The translations under genes and the position numbers were made by a program. From Candidatus Falkowella caecavicola (GTDB taxonomy: Bacteria > Bacillota > Clostridia > Oscillospirales > Ruminococcaceae): a stretch of 36,745 bases of DNA. How positions within the stretch are numbered: position 1 is the first letter of the stretch; each line of letters opens with the position of its first letter. Below the pieces are notes generated by a model. It was not told the origin of the DNA and did no database searches. It was given only the letters and a program-made list of their open reading frames with translations. The stretch spans positions 1-36,745 of the forward strand of contig CAJFUK010000009.1 in NCBI GenBank assembly GCA_904420125.1, written 5' to 3'. Shown here one piece after another: positions 1-7,079 of this stretch.

Positions 1-154
1 GCAGAACCGCATGGGGCGGGTTTCTCTTCCGGTTGATCGGCAGCGCCACAGGCAGAACCGCATGGGGCGGGTTTCTCTTCCGGTTGCTCGGCGGCGCCGC
101 AGGCAGAACCGCATGGGGTGGGTTTCTCTTCCGGTTGATCGGCAGCGCCGCAGG
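1..154. repeat. 51-bp direct tandem repeat (three copies)
   Basis: Units begin at 1, 52 and 103, each 51 bp (17 codons), with only a few substitutions. The repeat continues to the left edge, so the true copy number is unknown. The period is a multiple of three and lies in the minus-strand reading frame, so copy-number change would keep the protein in frame. Confidence 0.9.
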
Positions 155-203
155 GGGAAGATTTCTTGTCTTGTTTCCATTCATACAGGTTTGAAAGTGC
201 CAT
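1..203 (-). CDS. Cys-rich tandem-repeat protein, N-terminal part (runs off the left edge)
   Basis: A minus-strand frame opens at an ATG (203-201) preceded by GGAGG with 8 nt spacing and stays open to the window edge, giving 67 residues. It begins MALSNLYEWKQDKKSSPCG and then consists of a 17-residue repeat of the type CGAADQPEEKPAPCGSA, three copies so far. Each unit has two cysteines (a CxxxC arrangement across the unit boundary) plus a conserved EEKP, which suggests metal or cluster binding or a thiol-rich linker; that is inference. The copies differ at a few codons but keep all cysteines. The gene diverges from an HxlR-type regulator, a common arrangement for genes that the regulator controls. 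I do not recognise the family and the C-terminal part is outside the window. Confidence 0.7.
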   Translation of the reverse strand, partial: MALSNLYEWKQDKKSSPCGAADQPEEKPTPCGSACGAAEQPEEKPAPCGSACGAADQPEEKPAPCGS

Positions 204-256
204 GTTTATTACCTCCGTTTCAATATTCAGCGGGCATCGCACCCTCTGTACTTACT

Positions 257-284
257 ATTTTACCGACTTTTTTCATCTCCACAA
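257..284 (-). promoter_or_regulatory. candidate promoter of the Cys-rich repeat gene
   Basis: On the minus strand TTGTGG (284-279) and TAAAAT (262-257) are 16 bp apart. A spaced inverted repeat GTACTT/AAGTAC (248-253 and 283-288) brackets the promoter, and a second one, GTTACC-TTTT-GGTGAC with one mismatch (307-322), lies just upstream. These are plausible HxlR operators, but that is inference. Confidence 0.4.
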
Positions 285-378
285 GTACGCACTTTTTTAT
301 TCCCCAGTTACCTTTTGGTGACCTTTGTGCTGTATGGGGCTTTTAGAGGCAAAAAACAGGGCTTTTATTTTTTTAGGA

Positions 379-407
379 TTGCAAAAAACAGAATATTGCA
401 GTATTAT
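379..407 (+). promoter_or_regulatory. promoter of the HxlR gene
   Basis: TTGCAA (379-384) and TATTAT (402-407) are separated by 17 bp and lie 52 bp before the start codon. Good sigma-A-type match. Confidence 0.6.
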
Positions 408-458
408 TAGAATATAACATTAAAATTTGAACTATTGAAATTCTTGGGGGGATTACCG

Positions 459-788
459 ATGGTGACAAAAGAAGAAATGCCTGCTTGTCCGGTAGCAACC
501 ACTGTGCAAATGATTGGAAGCAAGTGGAAACTGCTGATTATGCGGAATCTGCTTGTTCGCCCGTGGCGCTTTAACGAACTGCGAAAGGACTTGGAGGGAA
601 TCAGTCAAAAAGTGCTGACGGACAGCCTGCGTTCTATGGAAGAGGACGGTATTATTACGCGTACAGTTTATCCGGAAGTGCCGCCAAGAGTGGAGTACGC
701 TCTCAGTGAATTAGGGGAATCCATGCGGCCCATTATCAAAGCGATGGAAGAATGGGGAACAGACTATAAGCAAAACCATATAGGATAA
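459..788 (+). CDS. HxlR-family winged-helix transcriptional regulator
   Basis: The 109-residue protein has the HxlR layout: an N-terminal CPVATTVQMIGSKWKLLIMRNL segment, the R-W-R-FNELRKDLEGISQKVLTDSLR recognition helix region (residues about 35-60) and a wing reading RVEYALSELGESM. Members sense thiol or electrophile stress or small molecules and usually control a neighbouring gene; here the divergent Cys-rich repeat gene is the obvious candidate. Cys10 corresponds to the conserved N-terminal cysteine that redox-sensing members use. I chose the ATG at 459, 7 nt after a GGGGGGA ribosome site; an upstream in-frame ATG at 435 has no ribosome site. Confidence 0.88.
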   Translation: MVTKEEMPACPVATTVQMIGSKWKLLIMRNLLVRPWRFNELRKDLEGISQKVLTDSLRSMEEDGIITRTVYPEVPPRVEYALSELGESMRPIIKAMEEWGTDYKQNHIG

Positions 789-859
789 GTCCGGGAAGGG
801 ATATCGATCGTTATATTGTGCATGCAGCCAATGGAAAGAGGGCAGTCAGGGGTAAATCA

Positions 860-888
860 TTGACTTTTTTCTTTTTATATATTATAGT
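860..888 (+). promoter_or_regulatory. promoter of dcd
   Basis: TTGACT (860-865), a 17-bp spacer and TATAGT (883-888), about 120 bp upstream of the dcd start. A leader of about 110 nt follows; I see no known riboswitch in it. Confidence 0.6.
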
Positions 889-1007
889 TAGGTCAAAGAA
901 TAGATTGGTGGAACTGACCCTACGCCCTGCGTACCATAATCCTTGTGTATGGATCCATATCTGTCCGTCCCATTGTGCCTATATCTTAAAGGAGGCAATG
1001 TCAAGCC

Positions 1008-1544
1008 ATGATTTTATCCGATAAAACCATTCTTAAAATGTTAAAGGATGAAGTTTTAAAAATTACTCCCATTGAAAAAGAACAAATACAGCCTGCCAGT
1101 GTAGACGTACGGTTGGGCAATACTTTCAGCATTGTAGAAGATTCCCCAACTGGAATTATTACGTTAGAAAATGAAATACAATATAAGACCATCCAAACAG
1201 ATACCTATATCTTACTGCCGGGACAGTTTGTCCTGGCTACAACGATGGAATATTTTGAACTTCCCAACCACCTGACTGCTTTTGTGGAGGGGAGAAGTTC
1301 ATTGGGAAGAATGGGGCTGTTTATACAAAACGCAGGATGGGTTGATCCGGGTTTTCAAGGGGAAATCACCCTTGAATTATTTAACGCGAATCGCTGCGCC
1401 ATAGAACTGCGTTCCGGCCGCAGGGTGGGTCAGCTGGTATTTGCCGAAATGGATGAAACCGCTCTGCATCCTTACAACGGAAAATATCAGGGGCAGAGGA
1501 ACGCTACGGGTTCAAGAGCATATATGGATCATGAAGTCAACTAA
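1008..1544 (+). CDS. dcd: dCTP deaminase / dUTPase-superfamily protein
   Basis: 178 residues with the Dcd fold throughout. Visible signatures are [10 protein letters not shown] (29-37), the substrate-loop [12 protein letters not shown] (93-104, GRSS at 95-98), [14 protein letters not shown] (110-123, the last Glu being the expected catalytic residue), a QLVF strand (142-145) and the C-terminal KYQGQ...TGSR segment (159-170). The family converts dCTP to dUTP; bifunctional members go on to dUMP, and the sequence alone does not decide between the two. A strong AAAGGAGG site lies 12 nt before the ATG. The gene has its own promoter and is followed 40 bp later by a small gene of unknown function. 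Confidence 0.9.
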   Translation: MILSDKTILKMLKDEVLKITPIEKEQIQPASVDVRLGNTFSIVEDSPTGIITLENEIQYKTIQTDTYILLPGQFVLATTMEYFELPNHLTAFVEGRSSLGRMGLFIQNAGWVDPGFQGEITLELFNANRCAIELRSGRRVGQLVFAEMDETALHPYNGKYQGQRNATGSRAYMDHEVN

Positions 1545-1584
1545 CGGGATATGCGTTATCCCTTGCGAGAAAGGGGAAGATGAT

Positions 1585-1986
1585 ATGTTTTTAAAACAGT
1601 CGTTCAAACAACCATGTGATCAGGAAACCGATTATTTACGCATTTATACACGATCCTGGAATGGAACCCCATATAAAGTGGCTTTCACCAAGATGACAGC
1701 CAATAAGCGGGTGAAGATCTATTGCAAGGATAATCAAATCGTATGGGAAAAATCCTATCCGCTTGTGATCCGACCGGTGACGGCAACCACGGTTATATGC
1801 CAACCCTCTTCTTTTTTAGAAAAGAATACCTTTTGCGTGGTTGTTATCCGGGGAACACCCGACGGTTTTATTGGATTGGATGACGGTGTTTTTTCCTCTG
1901 CACAACACCTTAACCCAGAAGCAGATCAAAGCAAACTATATGTTATGAGCCAAAAAGCATTTGAGAATTTAGGATTTAAAATATAA
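1585..1986 (+). CDS. hypothetical protein, unknown function
   Basis: A 133-residue protein read from the ATG at 1585, which follows an AAGGGGA ribosome site. It has no signal peptide or membrane segment, is rich in predicted beta-strand (alternating hydrophobic stretches such as TTVICQPSSFL and FCVVVIRG), and contains three scattered cysteines. The gap to dcd is only 40 bp, so co-transcription is likely. I do not recognise the family. An in-frame ATG at 1531 overlaps the dcd stop but lacks a ribosome site. Confidence 0.6.
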   Translation: MFLKQSFKQPCDQETDYLRIYTRSWNGTPYKVAFTKMTANKRVKIYCKDNQIVWEKSYPLVIRPVTATTVICQPSSFLEKNTFCVVVIRGTPDGFIGLDDGVFSSAQHLNPEADQSKLYVMSQKAFENLGFKI

Positions 1987-2090
1987 TCGCCCTTCCATCG
2001 ACAGACATTCACCCATCCTGCTTGAATCTTGCCATGGTTAGGAGCGGTCTGTTTATCAGCAATATGGAACCAATCAAGGGAGATCTGTGT

Positions 2091-2756
2091 GTGCGGATTT
2101 TAATTATAGAAGATGAAATTGATTTATTGCACGACCTTTCAAAAGGATTGACGATGAAAGGATATGCTGTCGATCAGGCGGATAATGGTATGGTTGGCTA
2201 TCAGATGGCGGTCGATGAGCCTTATGATCTGATTGTTCTGGATCTCAATTTGCCCAGTATGGACGGCTTTCAAATTTTGAAAGGATTACGGCAGGAGCAG
2301 CCTGAAACCAAGGTGTTGATTCTTTCGGCTGACCACATGCTGGAAAGTAAATTATCCGGGTTTGCGTTGGGCGCCAGCGACTATCTAACAAAGCCGTTCC
2401 ATTTTGCGGAACTGGAAGCACGTATTCGTGCCCTCCTAAACCGTCAGTTTGTTCAACAGTCACCCTGTTTAACCTACCGGGGACTGTCTTTGAATACGCT
2501 TAATCGTACAGTTGCTTTTGAAGGGAAAACAATCGCTTTGACAGCTAAAGAACTGGCGATTCTGGAATACTTTCTGCTGCATCAGGGACGCCTGATTACA
2601 CAACAGGAGCTGATTGAACATGTCTGGAACGGTGATGCAGATCCCTTCAGCAATTCAATCCGCGTCCATCTGTCCGCTATGCGAAAGAAATTGAAATCGT
2701 CCATGGGGGAGGACCCTATACTGACTAAAATTGGAGAAGGATATATTTTATCATGA
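2091..2756 (+). CDS. OmpR-family response regulator
   Basis: 221 residues from a GTG start preceded by AAGGGAGA. The receiver domain begins VRILIIEDE (acidic pair Glu7-Asp8), the phospho-acceptor is Asp51 in VLDLNLPSMDG, and the conserved lysine is Lys101 in LTKPF. The C-terminal winged helix (about 125-221) has the OmpR LTAKELAILEYFLLH and SNSIRVHLSAMRKKL motifs. An upstream ATG in frame (2022) has no ribosome site. The stop overlaps the start of the histidine kinase (TATCATGA), so the two are translationally coupled. Likely target: the redox genes that begin at 3908, by position only. Confidence 0.92.
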   Translation: MRILIIEDEIDLLHDLSKGLTMKGYAVDQADNGMVGYQMAVDEPYDLIVLDLNLPSMDGFQILKGLRQEQPETKVLILSADHMLESKLSGFALGASDYLTKPFHFAELEARIRALLNRQFVQQSPCLTYRGLSLNTLNRTVAFEGKTIALTAKELAILEYFLLHQGRLITQQELIEHVWNGDADPFSNSIRVHLSAMRKKLKSSMGEDPILTKIGEGYILS

Positions 2757-3838
2757 AAAGGTTGACGCTTCGGGTCCGTTTTACACTGATGGCAAGCCTC
2801 TTTTTACTGATCTCGTGTGTCTGTTTAACGCTGTTGTCCAATTTATCCGCAAGCCGCTTAATTGACATGGCAGAGATTTTGCCGCCGTCTGAAGCGCTAT
2901 ACACGGAAATTGAACCGGCTTTAACGATCGAAAAATCTTATAAGATTTTCCAAAAAGAGACCATCCTCGCCACATTCATCATTGTATTGGCGGGCAGTGT
3001 GGCCACCTATCTGGCCATGGGGTATGTATTAAAACCTGTTCGCCAGTTATCCGAAGAAATCAAAGCGCACCATGCCAACAATCTGGATCAACCAATCTCT
3101 GTCCCGCAGAGCGCCGACGAAATGCGGGATTTAGCGCTTTCTTTCAATCAGATGATTTCGGAATTACAGCGTTCCTTTTTGCTGCAGCGGCAGTTCTCCG
3201 CCGATGCGGCGCACGAACTGCGCACGCCTCTTTCTATCATGCAGGCGAAATTAGATGTTTTTTCTCTGTCGGGCAACAGTGACCCGGAGGTGATGCAGCT
3301 TGTCGCGGCGTTAAACCGTCAGTTAACGCGGTTGACCGAATTGATTGAAGATTTATTATGGTTTAGCCGGGATCTCCCGCAGGAACCCGCCAAGCCTGTG
3401 GAGCTTTTCCCGCTTTTATGCGATATCGTTGATGAACTTTCGAACATTGCAGAACAAAAAGAAATTACCATACAAATCCCACAGACCAATTGCCGGGTAC
3501 AGGGGCAGGATCGGCTGCTGGAACGGGTTTTTTATAATCTTTTGGAAAACGCATTGAAATACAGTCCGCCGCAGACAGTTGTCACCGTTTCGGTCGAGAC
3601 CAAAGATCACAAGACAGAGATCTCTATTGCCGATCAGGGGGAAGGCCTGCCAGAAGAGTACCGAACCGCTGTTTTTGAGCCTTTTTTTCGGGTGGATAAA
3701 TCCCGGAGCCGGGCAATCGGCGGAAGCGGCCTGGGGCTTGCTGTCTGCAAAAAAATCCTGGATCTGCATCACGCGACCATCTGCGTTGTTCCCAACACTC
3801 CGGCCGGGAGTATTTTCCGTATTACCTTCCCGGCTTAA
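2753..3838 (+). CDS. HAMP-containing sensor histidine kinase
   Basis: 361 residues, with one membrane segment at about 9-29, a very short extracytoplasmic loop of about 40 residues, and a second membrane segment at about 71-92 leading into a HAMP linker. The H-box is SADAAHELRTPLS with phospho-acceptor His154. The N-box LLENALKYSP, the G1 box ADQGEGLP and the G2 box GGSGLGLAV complete the ATPase domain. The short outer loop suggests that it senses within the membrane or through a partner rather than binding a large ligand. Starts at an ATG overlapping the response regulator stop. Confidence 0.92.
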   Translation: MKRLTLRVRFTLMASLFLLISCVCLTLLSNLSASRLIDMAEILPPSEALYTEIEPALTIEKSYKIFQKETILATFIIVLAGSVATYLAMGYVLKPVRQLSEEIKAHHANNLDQPISVPQSADEMRDLALSFNQMISELQRSFLLQRQFSADAAHELRTPLSIMQAKLDVFSLSGNSDPEVMQLVAALNRQLTRLTELIEDLLWFSRDLPQEPAKPVELFPLLCDIVDELSNIAEQKEITIQIPQTNCRVQGQDRLLERVFYNLLENALKYSPPQTVVTVSVETKDHKTEISIADQGEGLPEEYRTAVFEPFFRVDKSRSRAIGGSGLGLAVCKKILDLHHATICVVPNTPAGSIFRITFPA

Positions 3839-3861
3839 CATGGTCTTTATAGCGGATATGG

Positions 3862-3907
3862 TATACTCCTTTCCATCAGCGTAAAACGCGGAAAGGAGTA
3901 TATTTTT
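3862..3907 (+). promoter_or_regulatory. long hairpin with T-tract that also covers the ribosome site of the next gene
   Basis: TATACTCCTTTCC (3862-3874) pairs perfectly with GGAAAGGAGTATA (3890-3902); inside, GCGT/ACGC (3879-3882, 3886-3889) extends the stem after a 4-nt bulge. TTTTT follows directly and then the ATG at 3908. The right arm contains the AAGGAG Shine-Dalgarno of the lipoprotein gene. The structure can therefore act as an intrinsic terminator for the kinase transcript and as a mask of the ribosome site. Confidence 0.75.
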
Positions 3908-4576
3908 ATGAAACGAATGACCATAACTTTTCTGGCCGCGGTCTGTATCCTGTCTTTGGCGGGATGCGGCAGTCAGGCTCCCAGCCTGGATGAGGTGGAA
4001 CGGGCCATTGAAGAAGGGACTGTGACCATGGAGGATGCATTGGAAAAAGGCTGGGTCACGCAGGAATGGGTGGATTCTTACATGGAGAAAAACACTGTAC
4101 CGGCGGCTGATAAAATCTCCGCGCATGCAGTGTCCGATTTTACCTCTACCACTCTTTCCGGAGAGGAATTTACACGGGACGATATCGGTGATGTGACATT
4201 TTTTGCTTTTGTCGATCCAGCCAGCAAAGAAGCAGAGGCCTATTATGAGGGCCTGGTCTCTGCATATGAAGGCATTGTTGAGAATGGCGGGGAAGTCCTG
4301 GTTTGCACCAAAAGCGAAGAAAACACAGAAATGTTTTCTGATGCGCCATTTCCGGTTATTGTTTATAACGATTCTCTGAAAGAGGCTGTTCAGAATCATA
4401 CCGAAATGATTGAAGGAAATCCAACGATCGGATCCTGGTACATGAATGGGGCCTTTTTCTCTTCATGGATCAGCAGTATCGACCAGGAAAAGATGGTCGA
4501 GTCTGCAAAGGCGTTTGCGGAAATGCAGCAGGATATGCGTGAAGAAGAAACCGGCAGTATGGCCGTGATGGGATAA
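3908..4576 (+). CDS. lipoprotein with a cysteine-less thioredoxin-like domain
   Basis: 222 residues. Residues 1-20 form a lipoprotein signal with lipobox LAGC (Cys20). Then comes a short acidic helical region (SLDEVERAIEEGTVTMEDALEKGW, about 26-50). The rest follows the TlpA/peroxiredoxin outline: a segment DFTSTTLSGEEFTRDDIGDVTFFAFVDP where an active-site CxxC would be expected after the strand, a helix, a second strand EVLVCTK, and a later APFPVIVYNDS. The only cysteine apart from the lipid anchor is in that strand, so a classical dithiol is absent. I infer a binding or docking role beside the CXXC proteins downstream. First gene of the redox group, 69 bp after the kinase. Confidence 0.7.
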   Translation: MKRMTITFLAAVCILSLAGCGSQAPSLDEVERAIEEGTVTMEDALEKGWVTQEWVDSYMEKNTVPAADKISAHAVSDFTSTTLSGEEFTRDDIGDVTFFAFVDPASKEAEAYYEGLVSAYEGIVENGGEVLVCTKSEENTEMFSDAPFPVIVYNDSLKEAVQNHTEMIEGNPTIGSWYMNGAFFSSWISSIDQEKMVESAKAFAEMQQDMREEETGSMAVMG

Positions 4577-4579
4577 ACG

Positions 4580-4711
4580 ATGAGGAAAGCAACGATATTT
4601 TTTCTTATCACCGCCATCCTGATGATTGGGGTCGGAATCTGTCGCGGCGAGGTGGCTACGGTATTAAATAAGGGAATCAACCTCTGCTTGGAGTGTGTGG
4701 GAATTGGCTAA
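4580..4711 (+). CDS. CD1871A-type CXXC mini-protein
   Basis: A 43-residue protein with one N-terminal hydrophobic helix (residues about 4-20), the motif RGEV at 22-25 and a C-terminal CLECVGIG containing CXXC (Cys36, Cys39). Length, RGEV and the ICLECIGIG-like tail match what I know as the CD1871A family of CXXC membrane mini-proteins, which are found next to 4Fe-4S membrane proteins and TlpA-like thioredoxins in Clostridia. It starts 3 nt after the lipoprotein stop, with GGGAT as a weak ribosome site, and its 3' end overlaps the next gene, so it is translated as part of the operon. Confidence 0.75.
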   Translation: MRKATIFFLITAILMIGVGICRGEVATVLNKGINLCLECVGIG

Positions 4712-5558
4712 AAATAAAAATCGCTGGAAAATTCAACTGGCCGCCACGCTTGTCTCCAACCCGTTTTTTCTAAACTTCTTTCAAGGAAAAATCTATAAGG
4801 GAAAACTGAAAAGTATCTGTGTACCGGGATTGAACTGCTATTCCTGTCCGGCGGCAGCCGCTTCCTGCCCGATCGGCGCATTACAGGCCGTCATCGGTTC
4901 ATCCAAATTCCAGTTTGCCTATTATATGATCGGGCTGCTTATTTTCATCGGCGTATTGCTGGGACGGGTGGTTTGCGGCTTTTTATGCCCGTTTGGCTGG
5001 TTTCAAGAGTTGTTACATAAAATACCAACCAAAAAATGCAGCACCAAAAAACTCCATTTTCTTACCTATCTCAAATATGTAATATTGGGCGTTTTTGTGA
5101 TTATCCTGCCGATGACGCTTGTCAATGAGTTAGGGATGGGAGATCCGTTTTTCTGTAAATATATCTGTCCGGCGGGTATTCTGGAAGGCGGTATTCCGCT
5201 TTCTTTGGCTGATGAAACGATACGTGCAAGTTTGGGATGGCTGTTTACATGGAAAAGCTGCATTTTGCTGGGGCTTATTGTGCTGTCGGTCTTTTTTTAC
5301 CGCCCGTTCTGCAAATGGGTTTGTCCGCTGGGCGCCTTTTATGCCCTGTTCAATAAAATTTCCCTTTACCGTTTTAAAATTGACCGGGAAAAATGCACCT
5401 CCTGCGGGGCGTGCAGCAAGGTCTGTAAGATGGATGTTGACGTATTCCGCACACCGAATCATGCAGAATGTATCAGATGCGGGGACTGTATCCGCACCTG
5501 CCCGCATCAGGCAATCGGCAAGTCCTTTGCAGGGAGACCTGCGAACCGAAAGGAGTAA
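4695..5558 (+). CDS. membrane 4Fe-4S polyferredoxin (NapH/NosR/YccM-like)
   Basis: 287 residues. Cysteine motifs come in order: NCYSCPAAAASCPIG (about 48-62), CGFLCPFGW, CKYICPAG and CKWVCPLGA, each beside a hydrophobic segment, then two cytoplasmic ferredoxin motifs, CTSCGACSKVC (about 235-245) and CIRCGDCIRTCP (about 260-271), with about four membrane spans between them. The family moves electrons across or along the membrane to an outside partner; here that is probably the TlpA-like lipoprotein. The first start is GTG 4695, which overlaps the mini-protein; TTG 4704 has GGAG 10 nt upstream and is an equally good start. Confidence 0.88.
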   Translation: MWELAKNKNRWKIQLAATLVSNPFFLNFFQGKIYKGKLKSICVPGLNCYSCPAAAASCPIGALQAVIGSSKFQFAYYMIGLLIFIGVLLGRVVCGFLCPFGWFQELLHKIPTKKCSTKKLHFLTYLKYVILGVFVIILPMTLVNELGMGDPFFCKYICPAGILEGGIPLSLADETIRASLGWLFTWKSCILLGLIVLSVFFYRPFCKWVCPLGAFYALFNKISLYRFKIDREKCTSCGACSKVCKMDVDVFRTPNHAECIRCGDCIRTCPHQAIGKSFAGRPANRKE

Positions 5559-5563
5559 ACAAT

Positions 5564-6106
5564 ATGAAAAAAATTGCGACGATCCTGTTGGCCGGCACAA
5601 TCTTTGTTACCGGATTGGCAGGCTGTTCTTCACAGGAAACAGAGCTTGTGACCAAGACTCTATTTCCCGAATTTTCTGAATTGGATATGGAAGGAAATAC
5701 CATCACCAACGATATTTTTTCTGAATATGATGCGACAGTGGTCAATTTCTGGAACAACGGCTGCGGCACCTGCATAGAAGAAATGCCGGAACTGGAAGAA
5801 ATGTATCAGACGCTTCAAGAACAGAATATCAATTTGATTGGCGTCGGCGCAGATTCCGGAGAAAGCGAAGAACAGTTGACTACAGCACAGGAAATTCTAA
5901 CAGAAAAGGGCGTCACCTATATCAATCTTTCGCCTGATCCAGAAAATGATTTTTACAAGGATTTTATCTCGGAATTGACCGGTTATCCGACAACCTATAT
6001 CGTGGACAGCGACGGGAACATTGTCGGCGCACCGATTATTGGAAATGTAAAAAATCAGGAGGATACGCTAAAGAAAAGGCTTGAAAGCATAATCGAAAGC
6101 CAGTGA
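5564..6106 (+). CDS. TlpA/ResA-like thiol-disulfide lipoprotein
   Basis: 180 residues from the ATG at 5564, which follows AAAGGAG. The signal has lipobox LAGC (Cys21). The thioredoxin fold carries the active site NNGCGTCIEEMPELEE (Cys67, Cys70) and the cis-proline loop GYPTTY near residue 145, followed by IVDSDGNIVG. It is expected to be anchored outside the membrane and to reduce protein disulfides or thiol substrates using electrons from the polyferredoxin encoded 5 nt upstream. Last gene of the group. Confidence 0.88.
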   Translation: MKKIATILLAGTIFVTGLAGCSSQETELVTKTLFPEFSELDMEGNTITNDIFSEYDATVVNFWNNGCGTCIEEMPELEEMYQTLQEQNINLIGVGADSGESEEQLTTAQEILTEKGVTYINLSPDPENDFYKDFISELTGYPTTYIVDSDGNIVGAPIIGNVKNQEDTLKKRLESIIESQ

Positions 6107-6135
6107 CAGCAGCCGCCTGAAAACACTATATCAGA

Positions 6136-6185
6136 CCAGCCGTTCGGACGACCATCAGGGTTGCCGGGTGGCTGGCTGTTTTTTT
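6136..6185 (+). terminator. possible terminator after the redox group
   Basis: CCAGCC (6136-6141) and GGCTGG (6170-6175) form a short stem with a long loop that has its own CGT-TCGG-ACG hairpin; a run of seven T follows. It overlaps the last codons of the convergent minus-strand gene. Confidence 0.4.
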
Positions 6186-6823
6186 GCCGACTGCATTTCT
6201 TCTTCCATTTTATCCGCCCATTCCGTAAAGCCAAACTCACGCATGACATGGATGATCTTTTGAATGGATTGCTGTCCAAGGCAACGAAATTTTTTCAATT
6301 CATTCAGGTGCCTGACCGCCAGAAGCGAATCGGAATCCAATATATTCGCTCTGGCAAGGGCATTGGATATGTAGACGGAAACCCCCATATTTTCAATCAG
6401 GATCCGTTTATGTTCCAATTTACGGCGTAGTGCCTGCTTTTTGTCCTCCCTTTTAAAAAAGTCCTCCATATGCTGATGCAATTCATGATACATATGATCT
6501 GTTTCCTGTAAAAGTTCCTGGAGCAGATCGCACCTGGCAATGATTTGGGACACACGGATTTTTTGTATATTGTCCGGACGGCGAAGTTGAGATAAGGCTG
6601 CACGAAGTATCTGCTGCACACGATAAATACTGATATTTCCCATCAATTCACTCATCTGCTGATATGTCATTTGGCCGCGGTAACGATATTCCAGGGCAAG
6701 CCGTTCCTGTTCCGGCAATGCAGCTAAGACCGTGAACACGCCCCGGACATAAGCATCTCCTTCATCTGTACTGAGGTCAAAAACAGCGCGATAAATCTGT
6801 GAAGCATATTCAGCATCTGTCAT
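6155..6823 (-). CDS. sigma-region-4-like HTH protein with an alpha-CTD-like C-terminus
   Basis: 222 residues from an ATG at 6823 with AGGAG 8 nt upstream. Residues about 30-82 (ALPEQERLALEYRYRG followed by MTYQQMSELMG and VQQILRAALSQLRR) resemble sigma-70 region 4. The middle, 90-140, is helical and charged. Residues about 153-205 (NALARANILDSDSLLAVRHLNELKK, then LGQQSIQKIIHVMREFGF) match the helix-hairpin-helix pattern of the RNA polymerase alpha C-terminal domain. No sigma region 2 is present, so it is a transcription regulator rather than a full sigma factor. Divergent from the XRE genes. Longer upstream extension in frame has no ribosome site. Confidence 0.7.
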   Translation of the reverse strand: MTDAEYASQIYRAVFDLSTDEGDAYVRGVFTVLAALPEQERLALEYRYRGQMTYQQMSELMGNISIYRVQQILRAALSQLRRPDNIQKIRVSQIIARCDLLQELLQETDHMYHELHQHMEDFFKREDKKQALRRKLEHKRILIENMGVSVYISNALARANILDSDSLLAVRHLNELKKFRCLGQQSIQKIIHVMREFGFTEWADKMEEEMQSAKKQPATRQP

Positions 6824-7079
6824 CCAAAACGCTCCTTTCTTTGACGTTCCCTTCCCGGATTCCCCTGCACGCGCACAGCGGTTGGCTGTATTTTTACAGC
6901 ACGCCAAACAGGATATTTTTAAAATTTTTGTTGCAATTCGTGTTTCCAATTCTATATCGTATTTTCCCACCTTTATGACTCATACTATGCGATATAAAGC
7001 CTTCTAAAAACGGACTATATCCGCTTTAATTGGGTTTTATTGCGCAAAAAAATATATATAATAATAAAGAGGGGATAAT

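Noticed and set aside
11-346. Plus-strand frame over the 51-bp repeat
   Set aside because: No ribosome site. The minus-strand frame has a good start and keeps cysteines in register, so the plus-strand reading is a shadow.
3416-4399. 327-codon minus-strand frame opposite the kinase and lipoprotein genes
   Set aside because: Lies antisense to two well-supported genes; no ribosome site and no recognisable domain.
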